A stretch of 64,000 nt of DNA from Joostella atrarenae (lineage in GTDB: Bacteria > Bacteroidota > Bacteroidia > Flavobacteriales > Flavobacteriaceae). Made by a program: the position numbers and the translations under genes. The DNA is taken from contig NZ_JAETXX010000003.1 of the NCBI RefSeq assembly GCF_021764745.1, positions 1 through 64,000 on the forward strand. Reading direction: 5' to 3'. The notes below the pieces were generated by a model. The model was given only the letters and a program-made list of their open reading frames with translations. It was not told the DNA's origin and did no database searches. Each line of letters opens with the position of its first letter. Within the stretch, counting starts at the first letter, position 1. Positions 41,271 through 51,950 of this stretch are shown piece after piece.

Positions 41271-42575
41271 ATGTCTGATACAGCAAACAATCCAAATAGA
41301 AAATCTTGGCTAACAGTTCAACCAGAATCTGATTTCCCAATACAAAATATTCCTTTCGGTGTTTTTTTAACTAGAGACGATGTAATTACTATCGGTACAC
41401 GTATCGGTGATACTGCAATCGACCTTGGAGCACTGCATCAATTAGGATATTTTAATGAAATCCCATTAACAGATGATATCTTTTTACAGGATACTTTAAA
41501 TGATTTTATTTCTGATGGAAAAAAAACATGGAGACTGGTAAGAAATAGAATCGCTGAGATTTTTGATATAAAAAATGAAACTCTTAAAAACAATGAAGAG
41601 CATCGAAAGATAGTCCTTTTTGGACTTGATGAAATAGAAATGCAACTTCCTGTGCAGATTGGAGATTACACTGATTTTTATAGTAGTAAAGAGCATGCTA
41701 CCAATGTTGGTACTATGTTTCGTGATCCTGATAATGCTTTACTTCCTAACTGGCTACATATTCCAGTTGGATACCACGGAAGAAGTTCTTCTATTGTTCC
41801 TTCTGGTATTCCGATTCACAGACCAAAAGGACAAACGATGCCTGCTGGCGCTACGGAACCAGTATTTGGACCATCAAAACTTGTAGATTTCGAACTAGAG
41901 ATGGCCTTTATTACTACAGATGCAAATCAATTAGGAGAACCTATTCCGATAGAAGAAGCGGAAGATTATATCTTTGGAATGGTTTTATTTAACGACTGGA
42001 GTGCTCGTGATATTCAGAAGTGGGAATATGTTCCTCTTGGACCATTTTTAGCTAAAAATTTTGCTTCTTCTGTCTCGCCATGGATCGTAACATTAGATGC
42101 CTTGGAACCTTTTAGAGTAGAAGGTCCAAAACAAGATCCACAGCCTTTACCGTATTTAATTCATGAAGGAAAGAAAAGCTTTGACATCAATTTACAAGTG
42201 GATGTAACTCCTGAAAACGGCGAGCCACTTACCGTTACCAATAGTAATTTTAAACATATGTATTGGAACATGGCTCAACAACTTACACACCATACAATAA
42301 ATGGATGTAAAGTAAATAGCGGTGATATGATGGGAAGTGGAACAATTTCTGGTCCAACACCAGATTCTTACGGTTCTATGTTAGAGCTATCTTGGAGAGG
42401 TGAAAAGCCTATTAAAATGAAAGATGGAACTGAACGTAAGTTTATAAATGATGGGGATACTGTTACCATGAGAGGTTATTGTAAGAATGATAATGTTCGA
42501 ATTGGTTTTGGAGAGGTTTCTAATAAACTACTTCCTCCTTACAATCCAAACAATCCTAAAAAGGTTAAGAAATAA
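41271..42575 (+). CDS. fahA: Fumarylacetoacetase
   Basis: A 434-residue enzyme; the N-terminal SH3-like domain (residues about 1-120) is followed by the FAH catalytic domain. Typical motifs include F-Y-S-S-K-E-H-A-T-N-V-G-T-M-F-R, the loop P-V-G-Y-H-G-R-S-S-S, D-F-E-L-E-M-A-F, and L-F-N-D-W-S-A-R-D-I-Q-K-W-E-Y-V-P-L-G-P-F. It splits fumarylacetoacetate, the last step of tyrosine breakdown. No other step of the pathway is adjacent. Confidence 0.96.
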   Translation: MSDTANNPNRKSWLTVQPESDFPIQNIPFGVFLTRDDVITIGTRIGDTAIDLGALHQLGYFNEIPLTDDIFLQDTLNDFISDGKKTWRLVRNRIAEIFDIKNETLKNNEEHRKIVLFGLDEIEMQLPVQIGDYTDFYSSKEHATNVGTMFRDPDNALLPNWLHIPVGYHGRSSSIVPSGIPIHRPKGQTMPAGATEPVFGPSKLVDFELEMAFITTDANQLGEPIPIEEAEDYIFGMVLFNDWSARDIQKWEYVPLGPFLAKNFASSVSPWIVTLDALEPFRVEGPKQDPQPLPYLIHEGKKSFDINLQVDVTPENGEPLTVTNSNFKHMYWNMAQQLTHHTINGCKVNSGDMMGSGTISGPTPDSYGSMLELSWRGEKPIKMKDGTERKFINDGDTVTMRGYCKNDNVRIGFGEVSNKLLPPYNPNNPKKVKK

Positions 42576-42589
42576 TATCTTTTTTTTAT

Positions 42590-42627
42590 AAAAATAGGCT
42601 GTCAAATTCGACAGCCTATTTTATTTT
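42590..42627. terminator. Terminator after fahA
   Basis: AAAATAGGCTGTC pairs perfectly with GACAGCCTATTTT (42610-42622), followed by a T-rich tail. It can serve both directions. Confidence 0.88.
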
Positions 42628-42682
42628 ACCTTTTTAAATACTTCTTATAACACACGCTTAAATCGCTTTCCACATATTGTCC

Positions 42683-43081
42683 CTAATTGGGAATCTGAAA
42701 ATATCCATTTTTAATATAAAGTGCAATTGCATCATGATAACTATTTCCAGTTTCTAATATTGCTTCTGAAAAACCTAGTTCTAGTGCCCATTTTTCTAAT
42801 GCCAATAAAACAGTCGTAGCAATTCCTTCTCCTCTATAATCTGGATTCACATACATTCGCTTTACTTCTACTGTTGCAGCATCAAAAGGTTTTATTGCAC
42901 CGCAAGCAACAGCTTCCCCATTTTTATAAACTACTATTACCTCCTTTAGGTTTTCTATTCTGTTATATTGATCATAAAACTCATGTGCATCACCGTCCAT
43001 TTTAGCCAAATAGACATCTAAATGCTTCACTAAATCAATGAAATCAAGATTAGAAGCGTCGGTTTTAATTAAATGAATCAT
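42683..43081 (-). CDS. GNAT-family acetyltransferase
   Basis: A 132-residue protein of the standard GNAT length. Motif A, V-K-R-M-Y-V-N-P-D-Y-R-G-E-G-I-A-T (residues about 73-89), binds acetyl-CoA; A-I-L-E-T-G and A-I-A-L-Y-I-K-N-G-Y complete the fold. Substrate unknown. It starts three bases after the stop of the ytxJ-like gene, so the two are one operon. Confidence 0.9.
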   Translation of the reverse strand: MIHLIKTDASNLDFIDLVKHLDVYLAKMDGDAHEFYDQYNRIENLKEVIVVYKNGEAVACGAIKPFDAATVEVKRMYVNPDYRGEGIATTVLLALEKWALELGFSEAILETGNSYHDAIALYIKNGYFQIPN

Positions 43082-43084
43082 TTG

Positions 43085-43471
43085 CTATATAAACTCAGCA
43101 ATTTTATCTGCATCTATTTGCCCATGGGATTCATTATAAACAGACTTCCCATTTTTAACTATCAATAACTGTGGACTTTCATGTATTACATTAAACTCCT
43201 GAGCAAGTGCATTAGATACATCACGATGACTCAAGATGTCCAAATAATAAAGTTTTGCTTTTTCTTCTGAAATAGCATAAGAGTTTTCAAAATTATTAAG
43301 TGCAAACCTACTGATACCACATCTTGTGCTATGCTTAAATATAACCACACATATAGATTTTGATTCCTCTTTAATTTCAGCAAACTGATCAGTAGCAATT
43401 AAAGGATTCCAATTAAGGGATTTATCATCTTTTTCTTCAGTTCCTCCGAAGATCGATTTAAAAAAATTCAT
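43085..43471 (-). CDS. ytxJ: Bacillithiol-system redox protein YtxJ
   Basis: A 128-residue thioredoxin-like protein. The single-Cys motif F-K-H-S-T-R-C-G-I-S-R-F-A (residues about 46-58) replaces C-x-x-C, as in YtxJ monothiol proteins. The Y-Y-L-D-I-L strand and the cis-Pro loop H-E-S-P-Q-L-L-I (about 95-102) follow. YtxJ proteins are linked with bacillithiol, so this organism probably makes that thiol. Confidence 0.85.
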   Translation of the reverse strand: MNFFKSIFGGTEEKDDKSLNWNPLIATDQFAEIKEESKSICVVIFKHSTRCGISRFALNNFENSYAISEEKAKLYYLDILSHRDVSNALAQEFNVIHESPQLLIVKNGKSVYNESHGQIDADKIAEFI

Positions 43472-43684
43472 AAATTTATAGTATAAAATTCTTATTCAAA
43501 ATTTAAAACTCAAAGTAACTAATTAATTTGAGAATATAAGGCTATTTCATTAGTTGACAAAAGATAACAAAACTTACATCCAGTCAAAAAGTCAGCTCAT
43601 TAACTCTTAAATGCGCCAAAAAGACAGTATTTAAAAAAGGTACGTTAATTGATTAATACCAAACAAAAATAAACTATAGATATA

Positions 43685-46291
43685 ATGAATTTAAATAATT
43701 TCACCATAAAATCACAAGAAGCCATACAGCAAGCGCAACAGATTGCGCAAGGCTATGGACACCAGCAAATAGAAAACGAACATATATTCAAAGCGTTATT
43801 TGATGTAGACGAAAATGTATTGCCTTTTCTTCTGAAGAAACTAAATGTAAATATTACGCTATTAAAGCAATTATTAGATAGCACCTTAAACAGTTTCTCT
43901 AAAGTTGAAGGAGGAGAACTTATGTTGTCTAGAGACGCAGGAAGCACACTCAACGAAGCTAGTATCATTGCTAAAAAAATGAATGATGAATTTGTTTCTG
44001 TTGAACACTTAATCTTAGCAATTTTTAAATCTAAGAGTAAAATCGCCCAGATTTTAAAAGATCAAGGAGTAACAGAGAAAGCTTTAAAAACTGCAATTGA
44101 TGAGTTAAGAAAAGGAGATCGAGTAACTTCTGCCAGTGCCGAAGATACCTATAACTCTCTAAATAAATTTGCTAAAAACCTCAACCAGCTTGCAGACGAA
44201 GGAAAGCTAGATCCTGTAATTGGCCGTGACGAAGAGATTCGTAGAGTTTTACAGATTTTATCTCGTAGAACAAAAAATAATCCGATGTTAGTTGGAGAGC
44301 CAGGAGTTGGTAAAACTGCGATTGCAGAAGGGTTAGCGCATAGAATTATACAAGGAGACGTTCCTGAAAACCTAAAAGATAAACAGATTTTTTCTTTGGA
44401 TATGGGAGCTCTTATTGCGGGAGCAAAATATAAAGGAGAATTTGAAGAGCGACTAAAAGCAGTTATTAAAGAAGTTACTACTTCAGATGGAGATATTGTT
44501 CTTTTCATTGATGAGATACACACTTTAGTAGGCGCTGGAGGTGGACAAGGGGCTATGGACGCTGCTAACATCTTAAAACCTGCATTAGCAAGAGGAGAGC
44601 TTCGTGCTATTGGGGCTACTACTTTAGATGAGTATCAAAAATATTTTGAAAAAGACAAAGCTTTGGAGCGTAGATTCCAAAAGGTAATTGTAGACGAACC
44701 TGATACAGAAAGTGCGATTTCCATATTGCGTGGAATAAAAGAAAAGTACGAAACACATCATAAAGTTCGTATTAAAGATGAAGCTATTATTGCTGCTGTA
44801 GAGTTATCTCAACGCTATATTACGAATCGTTTTCTTCCAGATAAAGCCATTGATTTAATGGATGAGGCCGCTTCTAAAATCAGAATGGAGATAAACTCCA
44901 AACCTGAAGATTTAGACGTTCTCGATCGAAAAATCATGCAATTGGAAATTGAAATTGAGGCTATAAAAAGAGAAAATGATGAAAGTAAGTTAAAATCGCT
45001 CAATGCGGAGTTGGCTAACTTAAAAGAAGAGCGAAATGAGATTTATGCGAAATGGAAAGGAGAAAAAGATATTGTAGATGATATTCAAACTACAAAGGAA
45101 AGCATAGAACATTTTAAAGCAGAAGCAGAACGTGCAGAACGAGATGGTGACTACGGGAAAGTTGCTGAAATTAGATATGGTAAAATAAAAGAAGCTCAAG
45201 AGAAGTTAGAAAAACTAAAAGAGCAACTAGAAGTACAGCAATCTAATGGAAGTACGCTTATTAAAGAAGAGGTTACCAATGAAGATATTGCGGAAGTAGT
45301 AGGTAAATGGACAGGTATTCCTGTTACTAAAATGCTACAAAGTGATCGTGAGAAGTTATTACGCCTTGAAAGTGAGCTTCACAAAAGAGTTGTTGGACAA
45401 GAAGAAGCTATTGAGTCTGTTTCTGACGCAATTCGAAGAAGTAGTGCTGGATTACAAGACGCCAACCGCCCAATTGGTTCTTTCCTATTCTTAGGAACTA
45501 CAGGAGTTGGTAAAACTGAGCTTGCAAAAGCTTTAGCAGAATACTTATTTGACGATGAAAGTGCGATGACTCGTATTGATATGAGTGAATACCAAGAGCG
45601 TCATTCGGTAAGTAGACTTGTTGGAGCTCCTCCAGGATATGTAGGTTATGATGAAGGCGGACAACTTACAGAAGCGGTAAGACGTAGACCTTATTCTGTT
45701 GTGCTCTTAGATGAGATAGAAAAAGCGCATCCAGATACATTTAATATCTTATTACAGGTATTAGATGAAGGTAGATTAACAGACAACAAAGGACGATTGG
45801 CTGATTTTAAGAATACTATTATTATAATGACAAGTAATATTGGTAGTCATATTATCCAAGAGAAATTTGAAGCAACCAAAGATGTAGAAAGTGCAACAGA
45901 AGCTGCAAAAGTTGAAGTTTTAGGATTACTAAAACAAAGTGTAAGACCAGAATTTATAAATCGTATTGACGATATAGTAATGTTTACACCACTTACTGCA
46001 GACAATATTAAATCTATTGTACGCTTACAAATAAAAGGAATTACAAAAATGGTTGCTAAACAAAATATAACGCTAGATGCTACAGAAGAAGCTATTGCTC
46101 ATTTAGCAAAACTTGGTTACGACCCACAATACGGTGCAAGACCCGTAAAAAGAGTTATCCAAAAAGAGGTTTTAAACAACCTTTCTAAGGAAATCTTGAA
46201 AGGGGAAGTCAACGCTGATAGCATTATTCTATTAGATGAATTTGATGGAGAACTAGTTTTTAGAAATCAATCTGATTTAATAGAAAATTAA
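43685..46291 (+). CDS. clpB: ATP-dependent disaggregase ClpB
   Basis: An 868-residue Hsp100 chaperone of full length. The N-domain (residues 1-145) is followed by NBD1 with Walker A G-E-P-G-V-G-K-T at 204, the coiled-coil middle domain (about 400-530) that separates ClpB from ClpA/C, and NBD2 with G-T-T-G-V-G-K-T at 604 and D-E-I-E-K-A-H. The Y-x-G-A-R-P-V-K-R end is intact. It rescues aggregated protein together with DnaK. No clear CIRCE hairpin was seen upstream. Confidence 0.97.
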   Translation: MNLNNFTIKSQEAIQQAQQIAQGYGHQQIENEHIFKALFDVDENVLPFLLKKLNVNITLLKQLLDSTLNSFSKVEGGELMLSRDAGSTLNEASIIAKKMNDEFVSVEHLILAIFKSKSKIAQILKDQGVTEKALKTAIDELRKGDRVTSASAEDTYNSLNKFAKNLNQLADEGKLDPVIGRDEEIRRVLQILSRRTKNNPMLVGEPGVGKTAIAEGLAHRIIQGDVPENLKDKQIFSLDMGALIAGAKYKGEFEERLKAVIKEVTTSDGDIVLFIDEIHTLVGAGGGQGAMDAANILKPALARGELRAIGATTLDEYQKYFEKDKALERRFQKVIVDEPDTESAISILRGIKEKYETHHKVRIKDEAIIAAVELSQRYITNRFLPDKAIDLMDEAASKIRMEINSKPEDLDVLDRKIMQLEIEIEAIKRENDESKLKSLNAELANLKEERNEIYAKWKGEKDIVDDIQTTKESIEHFKAEAERAERDGDYGKVAEIRYGKIKEAQEKLEKLKEQLEVQQSNGSTLIKEEVTNEDIAEVVGKWTGIPVTKMLQSDREKLLRLESELHKRVVGQEEAIESVSDAIRRSSAGLQDANRPIGSFLFLGTTGVGKTELAKALAEYLFDDESAMTRIDMSEYQERHSVSRLVGAPPGYVGYDEGGQLTEAVRRRPYSVVLLDEIEKAHPDTFNILLQVLDEGRLTDNKGRLADFKNTIIIMTSNIGSHIIQEKFEATKDVESATEAAKVEVLGLLKQSVRPEFINRIDDIVMFTPLTADNIKSIVRLQIKGITKMVAKQNITLDATEEAIAHLAKLGYDPQYGARPVKRVIQKEVLNNLSKEILKGEVNADSIILLDEFDGELVFRNQSDLIEN

Positions 46292-46421
46292 CATTCAAAG
46301 CGTGTAAGTTTAAAACATATTAACCGACTGATAAACTGTTAGTTAAAATGATATGTTTTTAAGATTAGGTTAGATAATTCCTCGAGAATTATTTAATTTT
46401 AAGTTGGTTGGTTAGTTAAGG

Positions 46422-46456
46422 CACCCGTGGTATTTATATCACGGGTGTTTTATTTT
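46422..46456 (+). terminator. Terminator downstream of clpB
   Basis: CACCCGTG (46422-46429) pairs with CACGGGTG (46440-46447), followed by TTTTATTTTA. It lies 130 bp after the clpB stop. Confidence 0.8.
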
Positions 46457-46586
46457 ATAGATGAATTTTATAAGCATGTTACAACAGAAATAACCATACG
46501 GTATTCCTAGAAATAAATTCAAGTCTTCAAAAAAAGATACCTTTCAGTATTATTTATTATATTTGATTGATTATACACCTTTTACA

Positions 46587-47180
46587 ATGACATCTAAAGC
46601 AGAGAAAACTACAGAGTTTATTATTAAAACAGTTGCTCCAATTTTCAATAAAAAGGGATATACTGCTACTAGTTTAAACGATATCACTAAGGCTACAGGA
46701 CTTACAAAAGGTGCCATTTATGGTAATTTTGAGAACAAAGAAAAGCTCTCTTTATATGCTTTCGATTTCAACTCAAACACCATCCTCTCAAGGCTAGAAT
46801 TATATATGAATAAAGGAGAAACTCCTTTAGAGCGTCTTATATTTTTTGTGAAATTTTATAAAAACTATTATGATTTTACAAGTGATTTTGGAGGATGCCC
46901 AATTATAAACACAGGTGCCGATGCTAAAAATATGCATCCTGAGCTTTTAGAAAAAGTACAAGAAAGCATTAATAAAATTGAAAGTTTTATAAGTCATGAA
47001 ATAAATGAAGCAAAAAAGATAGGGGAAATCCGGAATACAATATATGGCGATGTTTATGGTAAAAGATTCTTCAGCTTAATCCAAGGAGCCATATTTATGA
47101 GTCAGACTACAAATGACAAATCTTATATAAACGACTGCTTAAATGTTATTTTAGACACCATCAATCAGCGGTTTAAGTAG
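46587..47180 (+). CDS. TetR-family transcriptional regulator
   Basis: A 197-residue protein from ATG 46587 (M-T-S-K-A-E-K-T-T-E-F-I-I-K); the frame is open from 46563 but the DNA-binding domain starts here. The helix-turn-helix is A-T-S-L-N-D-I-T-K-A-T-G-L-T-K-G-A-I-Y-G (residues about 24-43), then N-F-E-N-K-E-K-L. The ligand domain has a C-terminal TetR_C plan (F-G-G-C-P-I-I-N-T) like AcuR/YxaF regulators. Its stop overlaps that of the convergent MFS gene by eight bases. The target is unknown. Confidence 0.92.
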   Translation: MTSKAEKTTEFIIKTVAPIFNKKGYTATSLNDITKATGLTKGAIYGNFENKEKLSLYAFDFNSNTILSRLELYMNKGETPLERLIFFVKFYKNYYDFTSDFGGCPIINTGADAKNMHPELLEKVQESINKIESFISHEINEAKKIGEIRNTIYGDVYGKRFFSLIQGAIFMSQTTNDKSYINDCLNVILDTINQRFK

Positions 47181-48480
47181 TTTTTTCTTTTGGAATTTTC
47201 AGCAATAAAAATACTCCTATTAAAAATATCAGTCCTAAAATAAGAATTGATGCACGCATACTTCCTGTTATCTGCGCCATAAAACCATAAAGAAACATTC
47301 CTATTACAATCCCTATTTTTTCAGCAACATCGTAAAAGCTAAAAAAAGATGCTGTGTCTTTTGTTTCTGGTAAAAATTTAGAATATGTAGAACGAGATAA
47401 AGCTTGTATTCCTCCCATCACCAGCCCTACGAAAGCAGCAGTAACATAAAACTGCTCTGGAGTAACTACAAAATAAGCAGTACAACAAAGAGCTACCCAA
47501 ATAATATTTATAATAATTAAGGTTTTAATATTTCCTATTTTCTCAGAAACACGAGAGGTCAATATCGCTCCTGCTACCGCAACTAACTGGATTAATAGAA
47601 TACTAATTATTAAACCTGTAGTTCTTTGGCTATCGCTTTCCCAAGCTAATTCCTCTTCTGCAAAATAAGAAGCTACTAACATTACGGTTTGAACCCCCAT
47701 ACTATATACAAAGAATGCTGCTAGGTATTTTTTTAATCTGATATTCTCTCCTAGTTTATTCCATACTTTTTTAAGCTCTTTAAAACCATTAAAAAGTACT
47801 ATTTTTGTTATTTTCCCTTTATTACCATTCCCTTTAGGTAAATAATAAAATGAATATTGACTAAAAACTGCCCACCATACCCCTACTAATACAAAAGAGA
47901 TTTTTGTTGGTTCTCCTGGTCCAGAAAACCCAAACCATTCATATTTCATAATCATTACTAAATTAAGTAATAATAGAAATACGCTTCCAATGTAGCCTAA
48001 AGAATACCCTTTGGCACTCAATCTATCTTGCTGCTCAGGATAGGCCACATCTGGTAAATATGAATTATAAAAAACTAAACTCCCCCAGAAACCAATCAAT
48101 CCGAAGAAATAAATAGTTAAACTCAAATAGATATTTTCAAGATTAAACCAATAAAGTCCGATACTAGCTAACGAACCTATATAACAGAACATTTTCAAGA
48201 AAAACTTCTTATTTCCTGCATAATCGGCAATTCCAGACAATAATGGTGTCAATACAGAAACTACCAAAAAGGCAAAAGAAGTTACATATGTAATTAAAGG
48301 ACCTCTTGCAATTTCTCCTCCAAAGATGGTTATCTTTTCTATTCCAGCATCTCTAAATAGCGCCCCATAGAATAAAGGAAATATAGCGGAAGCTATTGTT
48401 AAACTATAAACTGAGTTAGCCCAATCATAGAATGCCCATGCATTAAGTAACTTTTTACTTCCTTTTTGTAATGTTGCCAT
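47173..48480 (-). CDS. MFS transporter of the UMF1/Atg22 type
   Basis: A 435-residue protein with eleven to twelve membrane segments. The N-terminal W-A-F-Y-D-W-A-N-S-V-Y-S-L-T-I (residues about 15-29), and G-I-A-D-Y-A-G-N-K-K (about 83-92), mark the UMF1 family. Atg22 in yeast exports amino acids from the vacuole; bacterial members are uncharacterised. Convergent, with overlapping ends, to the TetR gene. Confidence 0.88.
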   Translation of the reverse strand: MATLQKGSKKLLNAWAFYDWANSVYSLTIASAIFPLFYGALFRDAGIEKITIFGGEIARGPLITYVTSFAFLVVSVLTPLLSGIADYAGNKKFFLKMFCYIGSLASIGLYWFNLENIYLSLTIYFFGLIGFWGSLVFYNSYLPDVAYPEQQDRLSAKGYSLGYIGSVFLLLLNLVMIMKYEWFGFSGPGEPTKISFVLVGVWWAVFSQYSFYYLPKGNGNKGKITKIVLFNGFKELKKVWNKLGENIRLKKYLAAFFVYSMGVQTVMLVASYFAEEELAWESDSQRTTGLIISILLIQLVAVAGAILTSRVSEKIGNIKTLIIINIIWVALCCTAYFVVTPEQFYVTAAFVGLVMGGIQALSRSTYSKFLPETKDTASFFSFYDVAEKIGIVIGMFLYGFMAQITGSMRASILILGLIFLIGVFLLLKIPKEKTT

Positions 48481-48609
48481 AATAATAATTAAAAAGAGAG
48501 AGCCTGAAAAGTTTTCTAAGCTGTTATCAAAACAACATTAGAGATATTCAACTTTTCAGACACTCTCTCCAAATATACTTATTTATAAAACTTCTGAAGT
48601 AAAAAATAT

Positions 48610-49431
48610 TTACTTAAATGAAGTTACACCAAACTTTGCAGCTTCTTCTTTTGCTGCTGGTGCTAATGCTTTTAAATTCTGAATTCTACTTTCGTTAGAA
48701 GGGTGTGTACTCATTATTTCTGAAGGCGCTTCTCCTCCACTTTGAGCACTCATACGTTCCCAAAGCTTAGAAGCCTCATCTGGATTATAACCAGCAATTG
48801 CCATTAAACGTAACCCAATAGCATCAGCTTCCGTTTCATGACTTCTACTAAAAGGCAACATAACTCCTACTTGAGAACCAATACCATATGCTTGATTAAA
48901 AATGTCTAAAGTTTGAGCACTACTTCCGCTCATTCCTAATGCAACATTTCCTGCTAACGCTCCATATTGCTGTAATGTAGAAGCACTCATACGTTGTGCT
49001 CCGTGATTTGCTAATGCGTGTGCAACTTCATGCCCCATTACTACAGCTATTCCTGTATCGGTTTGTGTGATAGGCAATATCCCTGTATAAAAAACTATTT
49101 TTCCTCCAGGCATACACCAAGCATTTACAGTTTCGTCATCTACTAAGTTATATTCCCAACGGTAATCTTTTAAATACCCCTCATAACCATTTGCATTGAA
49201 CCAACGTTCTGCTGCTTTAGCAATTCGCTGCCCTACTCTATTTATACTTTCTGCATCAGCGGTACCTTTTACAACTTTATTGGTTTGTAAGAAGTTATCG
49301 TATTCAGCAAAAGCAGTTGGAAAAATCTGATCATTAGACTTAAAGTTTAAAGTGCTCTTTCCTGTAAACGGATTCGTTGAACAACCAATTACTAACAAGA
49401 TAAAAACCCCTATAGATATATACTTTTTCAT
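48610..49431 (-). CDS. M48-family metalloprotease lipoprotein
   Basis: A 273-residue lipoprotein (lipobox LVIGC, Cys17) followed by S-T-N-P-F-T-G-K. The zinc site is V-M-G-H-E-V-A-H-A-L-A-N-H-G (residues about 129-142), with the third ligand in S-H-E-T-E-A-D-A-I-G-L (about 198-208). The plan matches periplasmic LoiP/YggG-type proteases. It is probably anchored to a membrane facing the periplasm. Confidence 0.92.
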   Translation of the reverse strand: MKKYISIGVFILLVIGCSTNPFTGKSTLNFKSNDQIFPTAFAEYDNFLQTNKVVKGTADAESINRVGQRIAKAAERWFNANGYEGYLKDYRWEYNLVDDETVNAWCMPGGKIVFYTGILPITQTDTGIAVVMGHEVAHALANHGAQRMSASTLQQYGALAGNVALGMSGSSAQTLDIFNQAYGIGSQVGVMLPFSRSHETEADAIGLRLMAIAGYNPDEASKLWERMSAQSGGEAPSEIMSTHPSNESRIQNLKALAPAAKEEAAKFGVTSFK

Positions 49432-49492
49432 TATCTTTTATTTATTATACTTACAAAATGATATTTATTTACAATACGAAAATAATAAAATA

Positions 49493-51892
49493 TTAGAATC
49501 CTTTTATATGAAGTTGAGTAAATTCTTTCTGAATTGTCATGTTACCATCTCCATTAATCATTACTTCTTCCATAAGAATTTCTACATTATCAATTTCTAC
49601 TGCATGTATTTTAAACGGCAAACCAATTAAATTTATTTTAAAACAATCATAAGGAGTTTCATATTTTCCTTCTTTAAATTGCTGTATAATTAACTGATTC
49701 TCTTTTCCTGTTAACTTAAAAGTTCTTAAGCTATAACGTCCCTTTTTATAATCATACCCATCACCAGCATCTTCAAAAACATTAGATTCTTCTTTTCCTA
49801 ATTTATAATAAACATCTAATGTTAACTCTTCGATTTCTTTCTCCCCTACATATTGTTGAACAGGATATTTAGGGATAATGGCTCCTTCTTTTATAAAAAT
49901 TGGAATTTTATCAATATCTGCCTCTACCCAACATTCTTTTCCTCCTTTAGAAACCTCTCCTCCCCAATAATTATACCAATTTCCTCTAGGAATATACATT
50001 CTTCGTCCTTTTGAGTTGGGTTCTAAAATAGGACATACTAATATCTGATTTCCGAAAATAAATTCATCATTACGGTAATGTGTATGCGGATCCTCTTGAT
50101 CAAAATAAACAAGCGATTTCAACATTGGAATTCCATTTTCCGTATAGTCATAAAACATAGTATACAAATACGGGAGTAATTGATAACGTAACTCTATAAA
50201 TTTCCTTGTAATATTTGTCACCTCATCATCGAAAGACCAAGGTTCTTGATTTCCATGATCTCCACTAGAATGGACTCTACAAAAAGGATGAAAAACCCCT
50301 AACTGAATCCATCGAGCAAATAATTCTCCTGAAGGTTGCTCTGCAAAACCTCCTATATCACTGCCTGTAAAAGACATCCCACTCATCGCCATACGCAACA
50401 CCTGCACATTTGCAATCCACAGATGTTCCCATGTAGCAACGTTATCTCCAGTCCACGAAGAAGTGTAACGCTGTGTTCCAGAATACGCCGCTCTTGTTAT
50501 TACAAACGGTCGCTTTGGGAAAGAATACTTTTTAAGTCCTTCATATGTAGCACGCGCCATTTGCATACCGTAAATATTATGTGCTTTTCTATGACTACAA
50601 AAATTACCTTCATAATTATGGCGAACGTCATCTGGAAAAGTTTTCCCAGGAACCTCCATTACTGCAGGTTCGTTCATATCATTCCAAACCCCTTTTACTC
50701 CAATATCTGCAATCAATTCTTTATACAATCCAGACCACCATTCTCTAACTTTAGGATTTGTAAAGTCAGGAAAATTACATTCTCCAGGCCATACTTTACC
50801 TTTCATATAAGGGCCATCTGCACGTTTACAGAAATAATCATTTTCTACAGCCTCTTTATAAACCCAATAATCTTTGTCGATTTTTATACCAGGATCTATA
50901 ATTACTATTGTTTTAAATCCATCTTCAGCAAGTTCGGCAACCATTCTTTTAGGATCTGGAAAGTAATCTTTATTCCATGTAAAACATCTAAAGCCATCCA
51001 TATAATCGATATCCAAATAGATAGCATCACATGGAATCTGCAATTCTCTAAATTTATTAGTGACTTCTTTTACTTTACTCTCTGGATAATAGCTCCATTT
51101 ACATTGATGAAAACCTAAAGTCCATAATGGAGGTAATTCTGGCTTACCAGTTAAATCTGTATAGCCTACAACAACTTCCGCTACGGAAGGTCCATAGATA
51201 AAATAATAATTCATCTCTCCTCCATCTGCCCAAAAGCTTGTTATATTTCTTCTTTCGTTGCAAAAGTCAAAATGAGTTTTAAAGGTATTATCGAAAAAAA
51301 TACCGTAGGCAGTATCGTGATGCATTCCTATATAAAAAGGAACACTTTTGTATAAAGGATCTTGGTCTTTACTATACGCAAACTGATCGGTTACCCAATT
51401 CTCAATACGTTTTCCTCGGAGATTTAATTGAGAAGGCTTATCTCCCATTCCATAAAAACTTTCCGACTCTTGGGAAAACTTGCTCATTTTTACAATATTC
51501 CCTCCATAATGATAACTTTCTTCCCAATGGAAACCTAATTCATCTTCATTTAAAATATTACCATCAAGGTCTAAAATTGCTAAACGAAGGTCTTTTTTAG
51601 ATACACGAACTTCCAGTTTAGAAGTATGCATGGTAAAATGATCCTCTTTCTCTTCAATTCCAAGATAATTATATCCATAAGTAGCATCATCACAGATAGC
51701 ATAAGAAAAGTCTGTTTCAAAATCTTGTTCTGCAGCATACCTAAAACGCAATACACTATCTCTTAGAAAAGAAATCTGCAGCGCCACATTATTTTTAGTA
51801 TAGAATGTTATTTTATCTACCTCTTTTTTATGAGATGTAATCTGAGAAGGAAATAGGTTTCCTTTATACTCTAGTTCAGTATTAGTAATCAT
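49493..51892 (-). CDS. Glycoside hydrolase family 31 (alpha-glucosidase)
   Basis: A 799-residue protein without signal peptide, so cytoplasmic. The N-terminal galactose-mutarotase-like domain is followed by the (beta/alpha)8 barrel with the nucleophile in G-V-W-N-D-M-N-E-P-A-V (about residue 404) and W-T-G-D-N-V-A-T-W as acid/base region (about 472). G-S-D-I-G-G-F and R-V-H-S-S-G-D-H are also typical. It probably releases glucose from maltodextrins. It lies 58 bp after glgB on the same strand, so both may serve glycogen or maltodextrin metabolism. Confidence 0.93.
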   Translation of the reverse strand: MITNTELEYKGNLFPSQITSHKKEVDKITFYTKNNVALQISFLRDSVLRFRYAAEQDFETDFSYAICDDATYGYNYLGIEEKEDHFTMHTSKLEVRVSKKDLRLAILDLDGNILNEDELGFHWEESYHYGGNIVKMSKFSQESESFYGMGDKPSQLNLRGKRIENWVTDQFAYSKDQDPLYKSVPFYIGMHHDTAYGIFFDNTFKTHFDFCNERRNITSFWADGGEMNYYFIYGPSVAEVVVGYTDLTGKPELPPLWTLGFHQCKWSYYPESKVKEVTNKFRELQIPCDAIYLDIDYMDGFRCFTWNKDYFPDPKRMVAELAEDGFKTIVIIDPGIKIDKDYWVYKEAVENDYFCKRADGPYMKGKVWPGECNFPDFTNPKVREWWSGLYKELIADIGVKGVWNDMNEPAVMEVPGKTFPDDVRHNYEGNFCSHRKAHNIYGMQMARATYEGLKKYSFPKRPFVITRAAYSGTQRYTSSWTGDNVATWEHLWIANVQVLRMAMSGMSFTGSDIGGFAEQPSGELFARWIQLGVFHPFCRVHSSGDHGNQEPWSFDDEVTNITRKFIELRYQLLPYLYTMFYDYTENGIPMLKSLVYFDQEDPHTHYRNDEFIFGNQILVCPILEPNSKGRRMYIPRGNWYNYWGGEVSKGGKECWVEADIDKIPIFIKEGAIIPKYPVQQYVGEKEIEELTLDVYYKLGKEESNVFEDAGDGYDYKKGRYSLRTFKLTGKENQLIIQQFKEGKYETPYDCFKINLIGLPFKIHAVEIDNVEILMEEVMINGDGNMTIQKEFTQLHIKGF

Positions 51893-51950
51893 AAAATTGT
51901 TTTTTAAAGTCCCTTTGAAAAAAAGAAAACATCAAGACTGAATACTATAT

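Noticed and set aside
44149-44571. A 140-codon minus-strand frame within clpB
   Set aside because: It is the antisense of the conserved NBD1 of clpB and results from its codon pattern.
50336-51118. A 260-codon open frame on the plus strand
   Set aside because: It is antisense to the GH31 gene, which has all family motifs; the antisense product has no signal of a real protein.
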